A stretch of DNA of 64,000 nucleotides from Otis tarda (lineage: Eukaryota; Chordata; Aves; Otidiformes; Otididae). The translations under genes and the position numbers were made by a program. The stretch spans positions 6,634,001 through 6,698,000 of the forward strand of contig CM048572.1 in NCBI GenBank assembly GCA_026413225.1. The letters are read 5' to 3'. Positions 23,450 through 36,200 of the stretch are shown here, piece by piece; positions within the stretch are counted from its first letter, which is position 1; each line of letters begins with the position of its first letter. The notes under the pieces are model-generated. The model did no database searches. It saw nothing but the letters and a program-made list of their open reading frames with translations, and was not told where the DNA came from.

Positions 23450-23830
23450 TTATTTGGTGGGCTTGTTCTTCTTTGCAGGTGCGGGGAGACTGTTCAGATC
23501 CTCCTGTTCAGTGATGTTGTGATCGGAGCTGTCATGAGAGCAGTCCTTCATAACGCTGTAGTACACCGGGGCAGTGTACGGCGCGGGGTTCTCAGCACTC
23601 TTCTCTTCACACTTGCATAACTGCCTAAAGGCAGCCCTGAATTTCTGTGACATGAGGTTGTAGATGATGGGGTTGATGGCACTGTTCAGGTAGATGCACA
23701 TGCGGCAGAAGAGCAGGAACCAGATGTTCAGGTATGGAGGGTCCATGAAGGAGTTCACCACCACCAGTGTGCGATAAGGCATCCAGAGAAGGGCGAAGAG
23801 GACCACCACGACAGCCAGCATTTTGGTTAC
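23450..23830 (-). CDS. TRHR3: TRHR-like exon 2: TM6-TM7 and C-tail
   Basis: The acceptor AG at 23832-23831 is followed by GTAACCAAAATG, giving [20 protein letters not shown] (TM6). The exon continues with the TM7 motif INPIIY, helix 8 with C-K-C, and a 50-residue tail rich in Ser, Thr and acidic residues, suited to phosphorylation. TAA is at 23452-23450. It supplies 126 residues in phase 0. Confidence 0.96.
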   Translation of the reverse strand, partial: VTKMLAVVVVLFALLWMPYRTLVVVNSFMDPPYLNIWFLLFCRMCIYLNSAINPIIYNLMSQKFRAAFRQLCKCEEKSAENPAPYTAPVYYSVMKDCSHDSSDHNITEQEDLNSLPAPAKKNKPTK

Positions 23831-26800
23831 CTTGCCGGTGGGGATATGCAAAAAAAGAAACAGTCAGATGACGCTAAATCTCCAGCGGAGCTTTCCCACC
23901 TGGAAAATTAGCAGATAGCTAATTCACTCTACATATTGCTTCTATCTCTCTTTAAGTGTTTAAAATAGGCACACAAACCATTGGGCTACTCGTCTCTGAA
24001 TCCATTTTGTTCATTAAACAATCTTACATAAATAAACCCCTTAAGTGAATGGTTTTCACCTGCCACTGCAGAGCCTTTAAAGCTCTTTAAGGCAAGCATC
24101 CACCAGCCTGGAAATGTGATAATCATGGGAATTTCTGTACCACAAAGCAAATTTGAAAATTGCACATAACAATAAATCAACGGGGAAGCTAACTTGTGCA
24201 AAAGTGGGGTCCTAGGTTTTGGAGGTGCCATGGGGTATATCTCAACTCCCTGCCTAGGATATTCTGGTTTCCTGCGCCAGCTATGCTGTTCCCAGGGCCA
24301 GGCTCCCGGTACAGAGCAGCACTGAGAGTAGAGGAGGCTGCCTGGAGTCTTACACAAATTCCTACTTGTGCTGATATGGGAGTTTCTTAGCTAAGTGATG
24401 TGGGTTATTTTAATTTGCAGCACACTAGGGAAGTACTACATTAACATGTTAGGAACAAGAAGATATTGAGAATTCAGAAGCAAGCAGTGATTGTCCTCAG
24501 CTTAACTCAAGCTTGTTTAAGAAAGTAGGATTTTGTACTGAAACTCCAGTGATCCTAATAATTTCAACAGCTATTTCTGGTAGGTGACAATTATCTTCTA
24601 ACAAATACTTACAGAATACACATATTCCCAAGGAGGAAAGTATGAGTAAACACTGGTGTCGTACGAGTATTAAGGCAGTGGCTTTTCAAATGTCAGAACG
24701 GGAGTTGTGCAATGACTCCAGTTCTTAATATGGGAATAAGCCCTTAGACTACATTCACAGTCTCTCAGCTTTTCTTGGAGTGGTTTTTTTTTACTTAGTC
24801 ACAAGCAACTATGCCTTCCTGTAATGCTTTGAGTAGAAATTGAGGGTGGTTGGTAGTGGCAACAAAACTTTCCCTACATGAAAGGGACTATTGTCAAGCT
24901 GAAGCCACAATAGAAGTGTTTTGCTGTGTGTGGTTTAATGGGAATATGAGGACTCTTCCCAGAACAAGATCTTGCAGCGATACAGTGAGTGCTGAGGCTG
25001 CTGCTAAGACTGCAGCATGTTTGCTGCCATAGTTCATTGTCTTTTGAGAAAGATCTGAGAGATTCTACAAGCTGTGTCAGTAAAAGATAGCTTCAGAGCT
25101 TTTCAATGTCTTTTACAAGGACTGGCTCAATCCAGAAAAGCAAGAGCAATCTCACAAGCTTTTGGTTTCAAGCCACCCTATCTAGTGTGCAACTATCAGG
25201 GTGATAATCTGGTTTACAGAAATACTCCTGAACAGCTAGGCTGCGAGTGGAGAGCAGCTGCTTGGCACACACTGGGCCATGGTCAAATTCTCTGTGTACC
25301 AGCATGGCTGTAGCCGCTGCCTCCGCCGAGGCTGGCAGGGCAATCCAGGCTCCAGCACCCCTTGCCAAAGGAAGGAGCGTCCTGACAGCGATGGTGAGAC
25401 CATATCGCTGTGGTCTGCACTGCAAAAACCTAGGAACAGAGAGCTCCCCATATCAGATCAGCCCAGAAGGGCACAGATTTTACTTCATCACTGAATGCTA
25501 CATGAGCAGTGTGTGTGCATGAGACCTGCATTTTCTACTTCTCTGTATATTGCTATAGCAAATAGGCACAGCAGTGATGAAGCATTCAGCCAGCCCGCTG
25601 CCTTCCACGACCCAATTATCAGATTTGTGGAGAGAATTGGTTTTGCCATATTTTTGATGCATCTGAGGTTTATTTCCCAAGAACCTGGATTAAGCTGATC
25701 TGAACAAAACTGTGCTAATAGCTGAACCTTACAGCAAAATGCAACCAACTTGTCAGCTTAAGTCATCCTAAGTACAAATTCAGTCAGATTTTAATTTCCC
25801 TCTACTAAGCAGTTTATTCAGACTGATGCTCCTGGGAGATAAGGGCAGGCTCTGCGCTCTATCCATCCCATGCAGAGACTGAACACATCCCGGTCCTTCC
25901 TGGAAGGACCCTGGTTAAAGGGCTGTCTCGAGGGTAAGGCTGGTGGGTCTTTCTATCACCTTCAGCAGCCTTAGGCAGAAGGACCACTGCAAAATACATC
26001 CTGGGAAAGTGAAATACCGCACCTCCGCAGGTCCTCACTGAGACACAGACACTCCTCACCCAACAGAGCGGTGGTCTCAGCTCCTGAGATGCAAAGTTAC
26101 CCACCACAGGGCTGTGGAGAATAAACCCCTGAGCTTTTATACACAGCTCTGCTCTCTGCCAGGTGTTCCTTCTGTACGGGAGGGTTCTGAATGGCTGAAA
26201 TGTCTCCTTTAAAGCGAACACATGGATACTGCTTGTGTGCTGTCTCCTGAGACTGAAGCATCTTTGGCTTTTCAAATGGTGTAACTCTCTGCTTTGTTTT
26301 ACTGTTCCGGAACCCACAATGGTTGTGAAGAGTGAGCTGAACTCTGCATCCAAGTGACAACACCAGGGAGAGCGTGCCCTAATAAGGCTGAAACATAAAC
26401 TCATTCCGGTCCTTTCTGAGACAAAAAAAAAAAAATAGTCTGGAAAAGGACCAGTGATTCATCTGCTTTTTAGCCATAACTGCCCCTGCTTTTTGGCTGG
26501 TGGTTATAGAAATGCTGGCGGTGCCAGCAAGCGCCCAACACCTCTCTCCAGACCACAGGAGACCAGTGCTGTCACCCGGAGAGTCACGCCTGCTCTGCGT
26601 CCTACAGCCCTGCGAAAAAGCTGTCTTTGTCCTGGGAGGGGAAACCGGCTGGAAACAGCACCAGGAGGATTTATTACCTCTGTCGCACTAAATGTCTGCA
26701 GTGCTCCCCAAGGACGCTGCATCCAGACCACAAGCTGGGACAGGCAGCCCTGCCCTGAGCTTGCTGTAACATTAAATTTGCCTTTTAAAGCCAAGTGTCG

Positions 26801-29800
26801 GTACGGATTGTGTTCTCCTGGGTCCGACTTCAGCAAAGTTGTGTCGACACAGGATGTCTCCTCTTGATAAAATGTAAGAGTCTATCCCAGACTCACTCTC
26901 ATAGCTCCATAGTGGGGAAAGAAATCTCCAGTGTTGTCTGCATGCATGGCTGAAACCTGTCTGTGGGCCTCTCCTCACTCTGCCTTGCTGAGACGAGTAA
27001 CGACAGCACACTTGAGGTGCTCTGAACTTATGTCTGGTGCTTATGTGAAAAATGAACCTAATTGGCACTGAGAAGGGTTTGGGACATTGTTCCTGACTGG
27101 AGTAGTCCCAAATTATGGCCCCCCAAAAAACAGCTGCACCCAAAAAAGCCAGAGCTTTGCTGTAGCCTCAAGGCATCCCTCAGGGAAGCACCAGCTCAGG
27201 GACAACAATTTTTCCGACAAGTGTTTTGCAACAATTCTGTTGTACACAGTGTGTGCACACAGCAGCTGTAAAGGAGCTATGGATAGAAGCGAGACCAGGG
27301 TTTGTAGACAGAAGGGGATGTTTTACTAGAACAGTTGATATTTAGCTGAAAAACCCCTTTTGAGCACGTAAGCCAGTGTTGTTGTTGGATGTGCCAAGGA
27401 TATCTGCTGTTCAGAGCCCCTAACTACATCCTGGGTCCCTATGTCAAAGCTAATGGACAGCTCATCTTCCACCTCCACGGGCCAAGCCCGGTGTAAGTCC
27501 TAGAGCAAACCATCAGTGAGCATCCTTCTCGCTCCATACGAGACAATTGGCATCTCGCATCCCCCACAGCCCTTCCAACACATTCCCTGTCGCAGCCCTT
27601 TGTCCAGCCTCTGCCCCTGTCCTGGAGGCCACAGAGCTTCTCCCCAGCCACTGCCACCCCTCCTTGCCGGGCACCACCATCCTGAGCTGCAGCATCCTTT
27701 TTTCGGAATCCCACTCCCTCTAGTGGTCCCTCTCCGGCAGCTGAAATAGGTGCTTGAAGGCGGCTGGTGTTTGTATCTGTGACCCCTCTGCAGGTGCTAA
27801 ATACAGCAAAACTCACACCTTGCTTTGTCCTGCTCTGGACCTGCGTGCTTCAGAGGCACCACCGAGGGACCAGCAGTATCTTCATACTCTGAAAAGCAAG
27901 CAGTGCAGCGCTGGGGCTGCATCGTCCACAGCAAAACACCCCCAGCCACCCAGGCTCTTTGGAGTCAAGGGGGAAAAATTTGGGCACCTCTAGGGGAGCC
28001 CCTTTTGGGCATCTCACAGGGGATTGTGAGCACGGGGCCTGGAAGAGGCAATTCCTCTATAAAGAGAGGCCAGAGGAGGAGTGCCAACGTGGATGCCTGT
28101 GCCCTAGTCAGAGGGACCACCTGAGCTCCACACACCCAACGCCAGCCCTCCCACCCTACTCTGCTCTCCTGGCCAACAGATCCTCCGGGAGCCAAACCGC
28201 CCTCTCAAACCACTGGTCTGTGATGGGAATCTGGCAGGTGCTCATGCACCATCACTGCAACAAACTCAAAAATGTGTGCAGGGTTGGGGTCCTGCTTTGC
28301 CACATCTCTGGGACACAACCTGGTGTCTACAGGACTCTGGGAAGCTCTTGCTGCACATGTGAAGCCTATCAGACAGCAATGCTGCTGCTGTTTTGGACCA
28401 AACTTGGAAGCGTGATGTCTAATGGTGTCTTTAGTGATGTAGTCTACATGGCAATTGCATTTTACAGAAGCTGCATCGTCACTTCAATCTTCACCACCTC
28501 CTCATCACCCTGTCAGATTGGAGACCACCAGCATTTGTTATTAGAGCAGTTTCCAATGCTGTGTCCTCACTTCTGATGCTCAGCGCAAGACCCTTTACCA
28601 AGGGTCTCCATGGAAATCCCTGATGATATTTTCAAGGGCTGTCAGCACTTCTCAGGAGAGCAGGAGAGGTCAGCGGCACTACCTGTCAGACTGCCCTTTC
28701 CTTCCCACCCTGCCCATGGGTCATTAATGAGCAAGGAAACCTGCTTATGAGCTCCTCAGCCAGCATCAGCTATTGCAAAGCAGTGTCCGGTGGTCTGAGT
28801 CGAGATCCATCTGTGTTTCTCCTTTCTGCAAGTTTCCTCTAGTTTTGAGGGCGGTGATGCCACGGCTATATGAAAATCAGAGAGGAAACCTTTCTTCTGA
28901 TGAAGATGGCACAGGACACCAGTGTCCAGGCTGCTCCCTTTTAGGGCTCATACCTGCCCATTGCACAGGATCTTTTTTGCTGTTGATTCCCTTGAAGGGG
29001 AACCTCGCCTGGAGAAGACCACTCAGGTCCCTTCTGTGCCTCTCCTGCCTTTGATAAAGCCAAGTTGGTGGAGTGTCCCACGGACCCAGGTGCTGGGAGT
29101 GTTCAGGGGGCCACATGCACCCACTGTGTTCCACTGCTGGGCCCCACTAGCCACAGGAATGCTCTCTTCTGCACTTGCATTTAAGCCCCTTCTCCTATCC
29201 AGCATCTCCATCTGCCAGCTCTGCTGGCATGAATGGATTCAGCTACCTTCCTTCTCTCATTAAAATCCCTTTCTTAATGATCTGCCCACGGTCCCCCTCT
29301 GCTCTACTCCCAGAGCCCCTGTGAGGTCCTGCACACCGCAGCATCTCCCTGAAAATACCATTCCTGTGGTCTTGGCTGCCCCTGCTCAGGGAGATAAATT
29401 GGAGGTAGAATCCAGCGCTGACCCTTTGGTATCTCTGGAGGCCTCTCTCCTCTCTGGATGGTTGAGCTGTTTTTTCCCTCTAACTAGATGCAGAATCGTG
29501 ACTCACTGCAGCTTCTGCTCCTCGACCCATTGCACTGCCAGCAAAAACCTCCGGCTGGATTTCCATGCCAAGGTAGGTGCTAGATGCTCTGACAGCACCT
29601 GCATTCCTTATGCTTGAAGCACGCCTGTACGCACTGTCCGAAACACTCATCAGAGCAGCTGTGTGGTTTTACTCGGCTTCGGTGCACAGACATAACTTAT
29701 TTCTACACAAAGCATCCAGCAGATCAACCCCTTAGCAATGAATCAAGTAGCTAAAGTTGAACTCACAGACCCTGGTTTCTCCCCCTCTGATTTTTATGGA

Positions 29801-32289
29801 CAGCCATATACATTTCCCTCTGATTCTCTCTAAAAGGAAGTGATTTTGTCCTATGCCACATGTTACTTGTGAAAAGTGTTTATGGAAAAACCTGGACTGC
29901 AGCCACCTCTGGGGTGCAGCCCTGCATCTGTCTGACAGCCACCAATCCGTGTCAGACACTTGCCCACATGCCACCCCTGGCACGCCTGGGCTTTCTTCCT
30001 CCGTCACTCCCAACACAGCCTGCTTTGAAGAGCTGCTGGTGGGAAATCAGAAGGAAACATTCAACAAAACATAGCTGGAAGCCCTGGGAAACTGCTTTAC
30101 AGTTTAAAAACTTGGTGCCACCTTTATTCCTAACGATGCCAGCTCTGTGATGTGAAGCCAGCCAGGGGAAGTCTTTCCATGCTAAGATTATTTCAGGAGG
30201 TAATGACAATCTTGCGAAAACTCCCAGTGTAACAGAAGAGAGAGCACAAGATGTTTCCAGGAGCTGAAGCACCTGGCATCCAGCCCCGTCAGGACTAACC
30301 GCCTCAGCCACTCATCCTAACGATGCTGGAGCATGCTGTGTGCAGCCCAGCACCATGGGGGGAGCAGCACAGCCCCTGCAGCGGCTGATCTGGAAGAAGG
30401 GGTCCATCGACCCATGCCTTTAAGTACTGCCTTGTAGTATCCGAGACCTCGCTGCCGAACACCCTCCCCAGGGCTCCTGCAGCAGCCAGGGGCCCTGGGA
30501 GAGCGGGCAAGTACTTTTGCAGAAGTCAGGATTTGCTTTAAACCTTTCTCTGCTGGAGCAAAAGGGAGAAAAAGTGGGTAGACTTAGAAGTTTGTGAAGA
30601 AATGCACGTTCTCCGGGCTGTTCACTTCCCTTCCACAACTGAATCATCTCTCCTGGGGAATGGAGCTTCTTGTGCAGGTCAGGCAACAAGATACTGAGTT
30701 GGAAACATGAGGACTTTAAGACAGGCTGAAGCCTATTTCAGACTGTCTGGAAATCAGTTCCTGCTCCCTCAAACTCGCAACAGAACCGGTGATTTCAGGG
30801 GCTGAAGCCAGACTCCCAGATTCAGGACTTTCTTTTAAAATAGCCCACGTCTCTGCCTATGCAAAGTTTGAAACCAGAATGGGACAGTCTCCTGCAAACA
30901 GACAGCTAGCGAGCAAGTGTCCCATGTCCAGATACTGACTGGTCCAGGGAGACGGGGCAAGAAATAGTAGTTGTCCGTGTGGACAGAGAAAGAAGAGGAA
31001 CAGAGGCAGGAGGAGAAGGAGCTGGGGAGCGAGCAGGCAGCTGAATGACAGAGGAGTCACCGAGCAGCATACACACCGCTGTGACACCTTCCCCAGCTGC
31101 CAGGACCACAGCTGGGCTCAGAGGGTCTCCCCTCCCTTTGCTCCCCTAAATCCGAGGTCACCTGCCCAGGACCCTGCCCAACAGGCGAGTCCCACTGGCA
31201 TAACGCGACCCAGCACTCCCTTCCTCAGGGAGGAAATCAGTCATTAATTATCCAGCAAACATCCCTGCCTCTCCCAAGTGATACTGGAAGCCCTGTCCTG
31301 CTCTGCCAAGCCCAGCCAAAGCAAGGGGAGCCCATCTGTGCTGCCAGACCCCAGCTGGGCTTGGAGGGGCCGGGGGCACTTCTGTGCAGCAAACCAACCC
31401 TCTCCACTCCCCCCACAGAGGGAAGCGAAATACTGGGGCACCTCATCCCCTGCCAGAATGCCCCTCAAAGCACTGAGCCCCTGACAGTGCTGCCTGCAGC
31501 CCAGCGTGTCCCAGCCCAGCGGGGAGCCCCTACCTGCTTGCGGGAGCTCAGGGCCCCCTTGTTGCCCTGGCCAGAGAGCTTGAGGGAGCCACCCTGGTGC
31601 ACGGAGCCCGGCCAGGAGTGCTGTGGGGTGGCAGGCAGGGGGCTCATGAAGAGGATGCGAGCAATGAGGCTGTAGAGGACAGTTGCCAGCCCCAGCGGGA
31701 TGACGTAGAAGACAGCAAAATCCAAGAAGTAAATGGGCATGTAAAGGCTTCTGGAGACCCGGTAGCCACAGCTGACCTGTGCCCCGTCGGAGAAGGTGAC
31801 CTGGGTCGTGTCCACCAGGAAGAACCACATGAGGCAATAGAGGGAGGTGAAGAGCCACAGCGAGGAGATGATGCGCTTGGCACGGGACACGGTGCACAGG
31901 AGCTGCGCTTTGATGACATGGCAGATCGCGATGTAACGCTCCACCGTGAAGGCAGTGATGGACCAGGCGGAGATGTTGATGCCCAAGTACTGCAAATAGG
32001 TGATGCAGAGGCAGCCGGCGTAGCCGTACACCCAAGAAGCCACCACTTCCGAGATGTTGGGCAGCCCAGCGGCCAGCAGCACAATGAGGTCGGCCACCGC
32101 CAAGCTCACCAGGTAGCAGTTGGTGGGGGTCACCATGTGCTTGGTGCGCAGCACCACCAGCACCACCATCACATTCCCTGCGATGCCCACTCCGCAGATG
32201 AGCAGCACCAGCAGGATGGTGACCACCTGCAGCTCCAGGGGCTGCCGGGGCATCCTGCCCAGGGTCTGGTTGCCGCTGCTGTTGTCCAT
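23450..32289 (-). CDS. TRHR3: TRH receptor paralogue (TRHR3-like), complete, 378 residues
   Basis: This is a class A GPCR for thyrotropin-releasing hormone, expected to signal through Gq. CDS is complement(join(23450-23830, 31534-32289)). Residues conserved with human TRHR include C93 and C174 (TM3-ECL2 disulfide), Y101 and N105 in TM3, Y271 in TM6 and R295 in TM7, matching the human TRH contacts Y106, N110, Y282 and R306. ERY is at 117-119, NPIIY in TM7 and the tail cysteines at 324/326. N-glycosylation sequons occur at N3 and N7. The single intron sits before VTKML, as in human TRHR. The sequence differs clearly from mammalian TRHR1 in the N-terminus, ECL2, ICL3 and tail. Its position beside JPH2 supports the TRHR3 subtype, but that label is inference. 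Residue 125 is Val where the family normally has the ICL2 proline. Confidence 0.95.
23831..31533 (-). other. TRHR3: TRHR-like intron (7.7 kb)
   Basis: A single large intron interrupts the receptor between TM5/ICL3 and TM6. The donor is GTAGGG at 31533 and the acceptor lies just before 23830, both read on the minus strand. I found no nested gene on either strand: the frames inside it are short and unrelated to known families. It holds no recognisable interspersed repeat, only purine-rich tracts such as 30980-31035. Confidence 0.85.
31534..32289 (-). CDS. TRHR3: TRHR-like exon 1: N-terminus to ICL3
   Basis: The ATG at 32289-32287 opens MDNSSGNQT, aligning with the glycosylated N-terminus of known TRH receptors. 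The exon has 252 codons ending SSRKQ, exactly where human TRHR is interrupted. It contains TM1 ([19 protein letters not shown]), the TM2 motif LAVADL, TM3 ending [11 protein letters not shown]4 and TM5. The frame stays open upstream to 32427, but that stretch is CpG-island translation of low complexity and resembles no receptor N-terminus. Base -3 is C, so the Kozak context is only moderate (+4 is G). Confidence 0.95.
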
Positions 32290-32660
32290 CGGCCCCCGGT
32301 GCCGTCCGCTCCGCAGCGCCGCGCACCCTGCGCCGGGGAGCGGGGGGGGGGAGCCGGTAGCCGAGCCCCGCTGCCCCCCGCGCCCCTTCCCCGCCCTCCT
32401 GCCCGGCTCCTCCCCTCCCCCCCCCAACCCCCCTTCTTCCCCTTTATTTTTTTCCGCGATTCACCTCGAGTGTCGCAAGCCGCCCGGCTTCTTGCACCCA
32501 CCTCCCATGCACCCACCGAGGGGAGCAGCCGGGACCACCCCGGCCACCGAGGTCTCTGGGACCCCCCAGCTCCGGGAACCCCGCGGGACCGCCTAGGACC
32601 CCCCATCCGCCTCCCACCCGCATCACCCGCCAGCGCCCGCCGGGTCCTAGCGCACCGCTG
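32260..32660 (-). promoter_or_regulatory. TRHR3: CpG-rich 5' end of the TRH-receptor gene
   Basis: This stretch, upstream of and overlapping the receptor start codon, is very rich in G/C and CpG, with G- and C-runs such as those at 32341-32350 and 32416-32425. It is the only such region near a first coding exon in the window and is the likely promoter and 5' UTR. No TATA box can be assigned, and I could not tell whether a separate non-coding first exon exists. Confidence 0.5.
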
Positions 32661-33057
32661 AGCCGAAGAGGAGGAAGAGGGGGAGGAAGGAGCCCAGGCA
32701 GGGGGTGAGGGTGGTAGGTTGCAGACCCCGCGGGCGGAGAAGCTCAGGGGCTGACAGCACCCCAGAAACGAGTGAGTCAGCTCCGGGACCCGGGACAGCC
32801 GGTGCCTTGTGTCCCCAGCCAAGCCGTGGCTGCACCGTCCCCTCCAAACAGCAAAGCTGAGGATGAGGGGTCCTTCCTTCCTCATCCTCAGCAGGGTGGG
32901 ACCAGGGCAGCGCCACAGAGACCCATGGCCTTTCCCATTTCCCTTGGGCTGGGGCAGAGGAGCTCCTTCCCTGGGGGCCATTAAACACGAGGCAGTGACC
33001 TCCTCGTGCCATCTTTCCTGTCCCAAACAAGCACTCCCTTTGGGGAAAGGCTTACCC

Positions 33058-33208
33058 AGTCCTGGGCTGGGAGATCCCCTATCTCCCCAATGATGAGGCT
33101 GGGATATCTGGAATCTTCCTCATGGTCAGGCAGGGAGGTCCAGCATCTATCTGATGGTCAGGTTGGGAGGTCCAGTATCTCCATGATGGTCAGCAGTATC
33201 CAGAATTT
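33058..33208. repeat. Degenerate 32-bp minisatellite, about 4.7 copies
   Basis: Units start at 33058, 33090, 33122, 33154 and 33186, exactly 32 bases apart. The best-matched pair (33122 and 33154) share atggtcagg, gggaggtccag and atct; the outer units are more diverged. The array is about 0.8 kb upstream of the TRH-receptor start codon. Confidence 0.75.
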
Positions 33209-36200
33209 GCTGCCACCTCCATGCTTGCTCCTGACGTCTCCGCAATCTGTCGGAAAATGCATGTTCAAGTTGAAAGAGCCATCATATTTGCAGAGACAAA
33301 GTGCTAAGTAAGGGTCCCTGAATCTTTGGAGTGGATGAAAGGACGAGGGGAAAGCTCGCTTTTTTATTAGATTATATTTCAATTTAGAGGCAGAGCTACC
33401 CCATTAATCCCAGTCCCTGAGATGCATATCCAAAATGTGAAGGATTGTCCTGATGCTGGGTGAGTCAAGTCCAGGCTTTCACAGGCCAATTTCTAAGCCT
33501 GAGCTGTCCGGGTGCATAAAATGCCTTTTGCCTCACTCTGTGCTCCAGTGGTCTGCCCCAAGGCTCTGGCTTTTTGTAGCAAATAATGTTTTCCCCTTTT
33601 CTGTGGGAAAACTTGTGCCTCCCTTTGCCCTTCCTCTCCCATTCCCCTTCGTCCCTCCTCTTTACAGAGGATTTGAGGTTTTCCCTCCTGTAAGTCCTGT
33701 GCTCCATAAGTAGGTGGACTGGCTGGGAGCTGGAGGTGTTCACAGCATCTCCCCGAGGGAGAAGACCCCCCCTGTCCCTGGGATACAGCTGTACCTTGGC
33801 CGGAGCCAGTCTGCTCTGTGGGAGCGCAGTGTGACAGTCCTGCTTGGGTTCATGCCCAGCAGGATGCTCCGATTCCAAGCACAATTCCACTGTGCTAAAA
33901 GCTCCCTCAGGTTTTTAGAAAGACCAAAAGACGTACAGAGAAATACCTCCCAAGCAGCGAGAGGTGAGTCCTTGCACCTAATAAATTCAGCTCTGAGGGG
34001 ACAAGCACTTGCAGGACAGGCACATCCCTCACGCTCTCTGCTTTCTGTTGGGATCTGAGACTTTTCGATCTCTTGATATCTCTCAGCTGAGCAGGAGTAG
34101 AGCTGAAAATGAGACTCAGCTTGCAACTTAATCCTCTGTTTAGACCATGAGATGATGTTTCCCTTTTCCTCACATTTATTTGATGCATTGAGGCACTAGA
34201 CGTGCCATTCAGCAGCATCATGGGGCCCCACAGCCCCAAATCTGATCCCTGTCCTTCAACTACTCTGCTAAAAGCCCTTTCCTGCAAGTTACACAGAGCA
34301 GCAGAGCAGCTGTTCCAGATGGGCAAAAACCTTACTTGCCCTTAACCCCTGCCTGAAATGTCAGGGAGGAGAGGTCTTAATTTTCCTGGGAGTTCCCAAA
34401 TGGGAATGGCCATGTCCCGGGGCGCTGACTGTGGCAGGGCTGTTTCTGGGAAGGGGTGGTTTTGTTAGCAGCACCATGCCAGGGCTGGGTGCTTGGGAAG
34501 TTCAGCACCAACCTCGGTATCTCCCTGCGATCCCCATGCAGTTCACCCCTCTCACTCAGCCTCGCTGGGCAGCTCATTTAGTCCTATGAACAGAAAAGAC
34601 CTCTGAGGCTCAGCACATTTAATAAACAATGCTGGGAGAAAGCGATTCACTTACCCAGATCTCTCATAAACACCTCTCCATTCTCTGGCGCTTCATAAAC
34701 TATAAATATTAAACTCATAAAACTTCTGCTATTAGAGCTGGGGCACGGAGGCTGCATCCGCACGGTGCGGGTGAACGTGGAGATGCTGAATCACAGAGGC
34801 CACAAGTGGTTTGGGGGGGCTGGGTTACAGGATTTGGGGCTCTGGGGAACTGCTAAATTTTGAATTGGGAGTGATTCCCACCTCTGCACCCCTGCAGCTC
34901 AGCACAGAGTGGGCAGGAAGGTGCTCATGGCTCTGCAGAGCAGCCTGAGGGCTGACAAGTACTGATAGTGACAGGGTATGAGACAATCTGTTAAAAGCAG
35001 CAGTCATTGCTTACTCAGAAAAAAAAAAATGGAGGGACAAGTTCTGTCAAAATTGCCTTCACCTGTTCCAGAGTCACAGCCTAGAAGCAAATCACTTTGG
35101 GGCTTTATGGGTTAATGCCCTCAGAGATCAAACCCAGGCAAAGAGACAGCTGTGATGGAATTAAAAAGATGTAAAATCGACCTAAGTATGTTCTATACAT
35201 ACATAAAAATTACCTAGCTGGTGATTTTCTAATGATTCCTGTGAGCAGGGAAGCATCCCTGGAGGGATGCAGCTTCTGGAGAGCCCCACAGGGACCAGGT
35301 CACAGACTTGGATTGCATCACATCCATGCCAATGATGTGGAAGGGAACAGCAACATGGTGCCTTCGGAAAATCTTGTGGATGAAAAGAAGACTGGAAAAA
35401 GATTAAGAGAAAGGCAGTGATATAGTCTTCTGTAGATGAAAACCAATTCAGGCTTGAATATGAAGAGGAATATCTTTAGGTTCTTAGATGCAGGAACAGG
35501 GCAGGCAGCATCTCCCACAGGGGCAGCGGGTGCCTGACGGATGGACGGGAAAACCCATCTGGTGGTGCCAGGCTTAAGACGCTCCGACCGCATATTGTAG
35601 TACCAAGCTTTGGGCAACGCTGTCATGGGGAAATGGCGCTTCCCCAGCCCCAAATGAGGGCAGAGCTGGTTTGTTGTTTCCAGACTCAGTGAGCACAGGC
35701 AGCTCTACGGGTCATCTCAGTCTCCGCTCTTCCGTGCCTGGCTGGCACAGAGTTGCCTCCTGGCTTCTGGGTAGTTTTCTTTCTAGTTTATATAACCTCT
35801 TCTAAAGACATGTTGTTAAATCTATTATGCACAAGGTCTTGGAAATACCTTCGGGGCAGAGAGGAACTTGGTGACTTTTCTTGAACTAATAAGTATAATT
35901 CAAGTTTTTAAAGAAAGCAAAGTGAGGCCACTGTCACAAATTATGGGGGGGAAAGCCCTTCTCCTCTCTTGTGCTTCCCTGCTGCGTTCAGAGCCTGGGT
36001 CCTCAAGGGAAAAGCCACTCACTGCACAGAGATTAGTAAACAGAGGAAAACAAATACCGCAAGCTCTGGTGTAAAAACCTGCATTTCTGAAGCAGGGAGG
36101 TGCTGGCAGGGTAGATCGTCCCACCGGTGGCACAGGCAATGGGGAGCAGGCTTCAGGAGATGTCTTACCAACAGCACTAGGCTTTGTCCTGCTGAAGAAT

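Noticed and set aside
31244..32326. 360-codon minus-strand frame overlapping the receptor exon in another phase
   Set aside because: It has no receptor motifs and reads through the splice donor; it is a frame shadow.
32290..32427. 46-residue in-frame N-terminal extension of the TRH receptor
   Set aside because: It is Gly/Arg/Pro-rich translation of the CpG island. Known TRH receptors begin with a short glycosylated N-terminus matching MDNSSGNQT at 32289.
31597..32661. 354-codon plus-strand frame antisense to the TRH receptor
   Set aside because: It is the shadow of the receptor's first exon and CpG island. It is rich in His, Gln, Asp and Gly with no recognisable domain, whereas the minus strand encodes a textbook GPCR.
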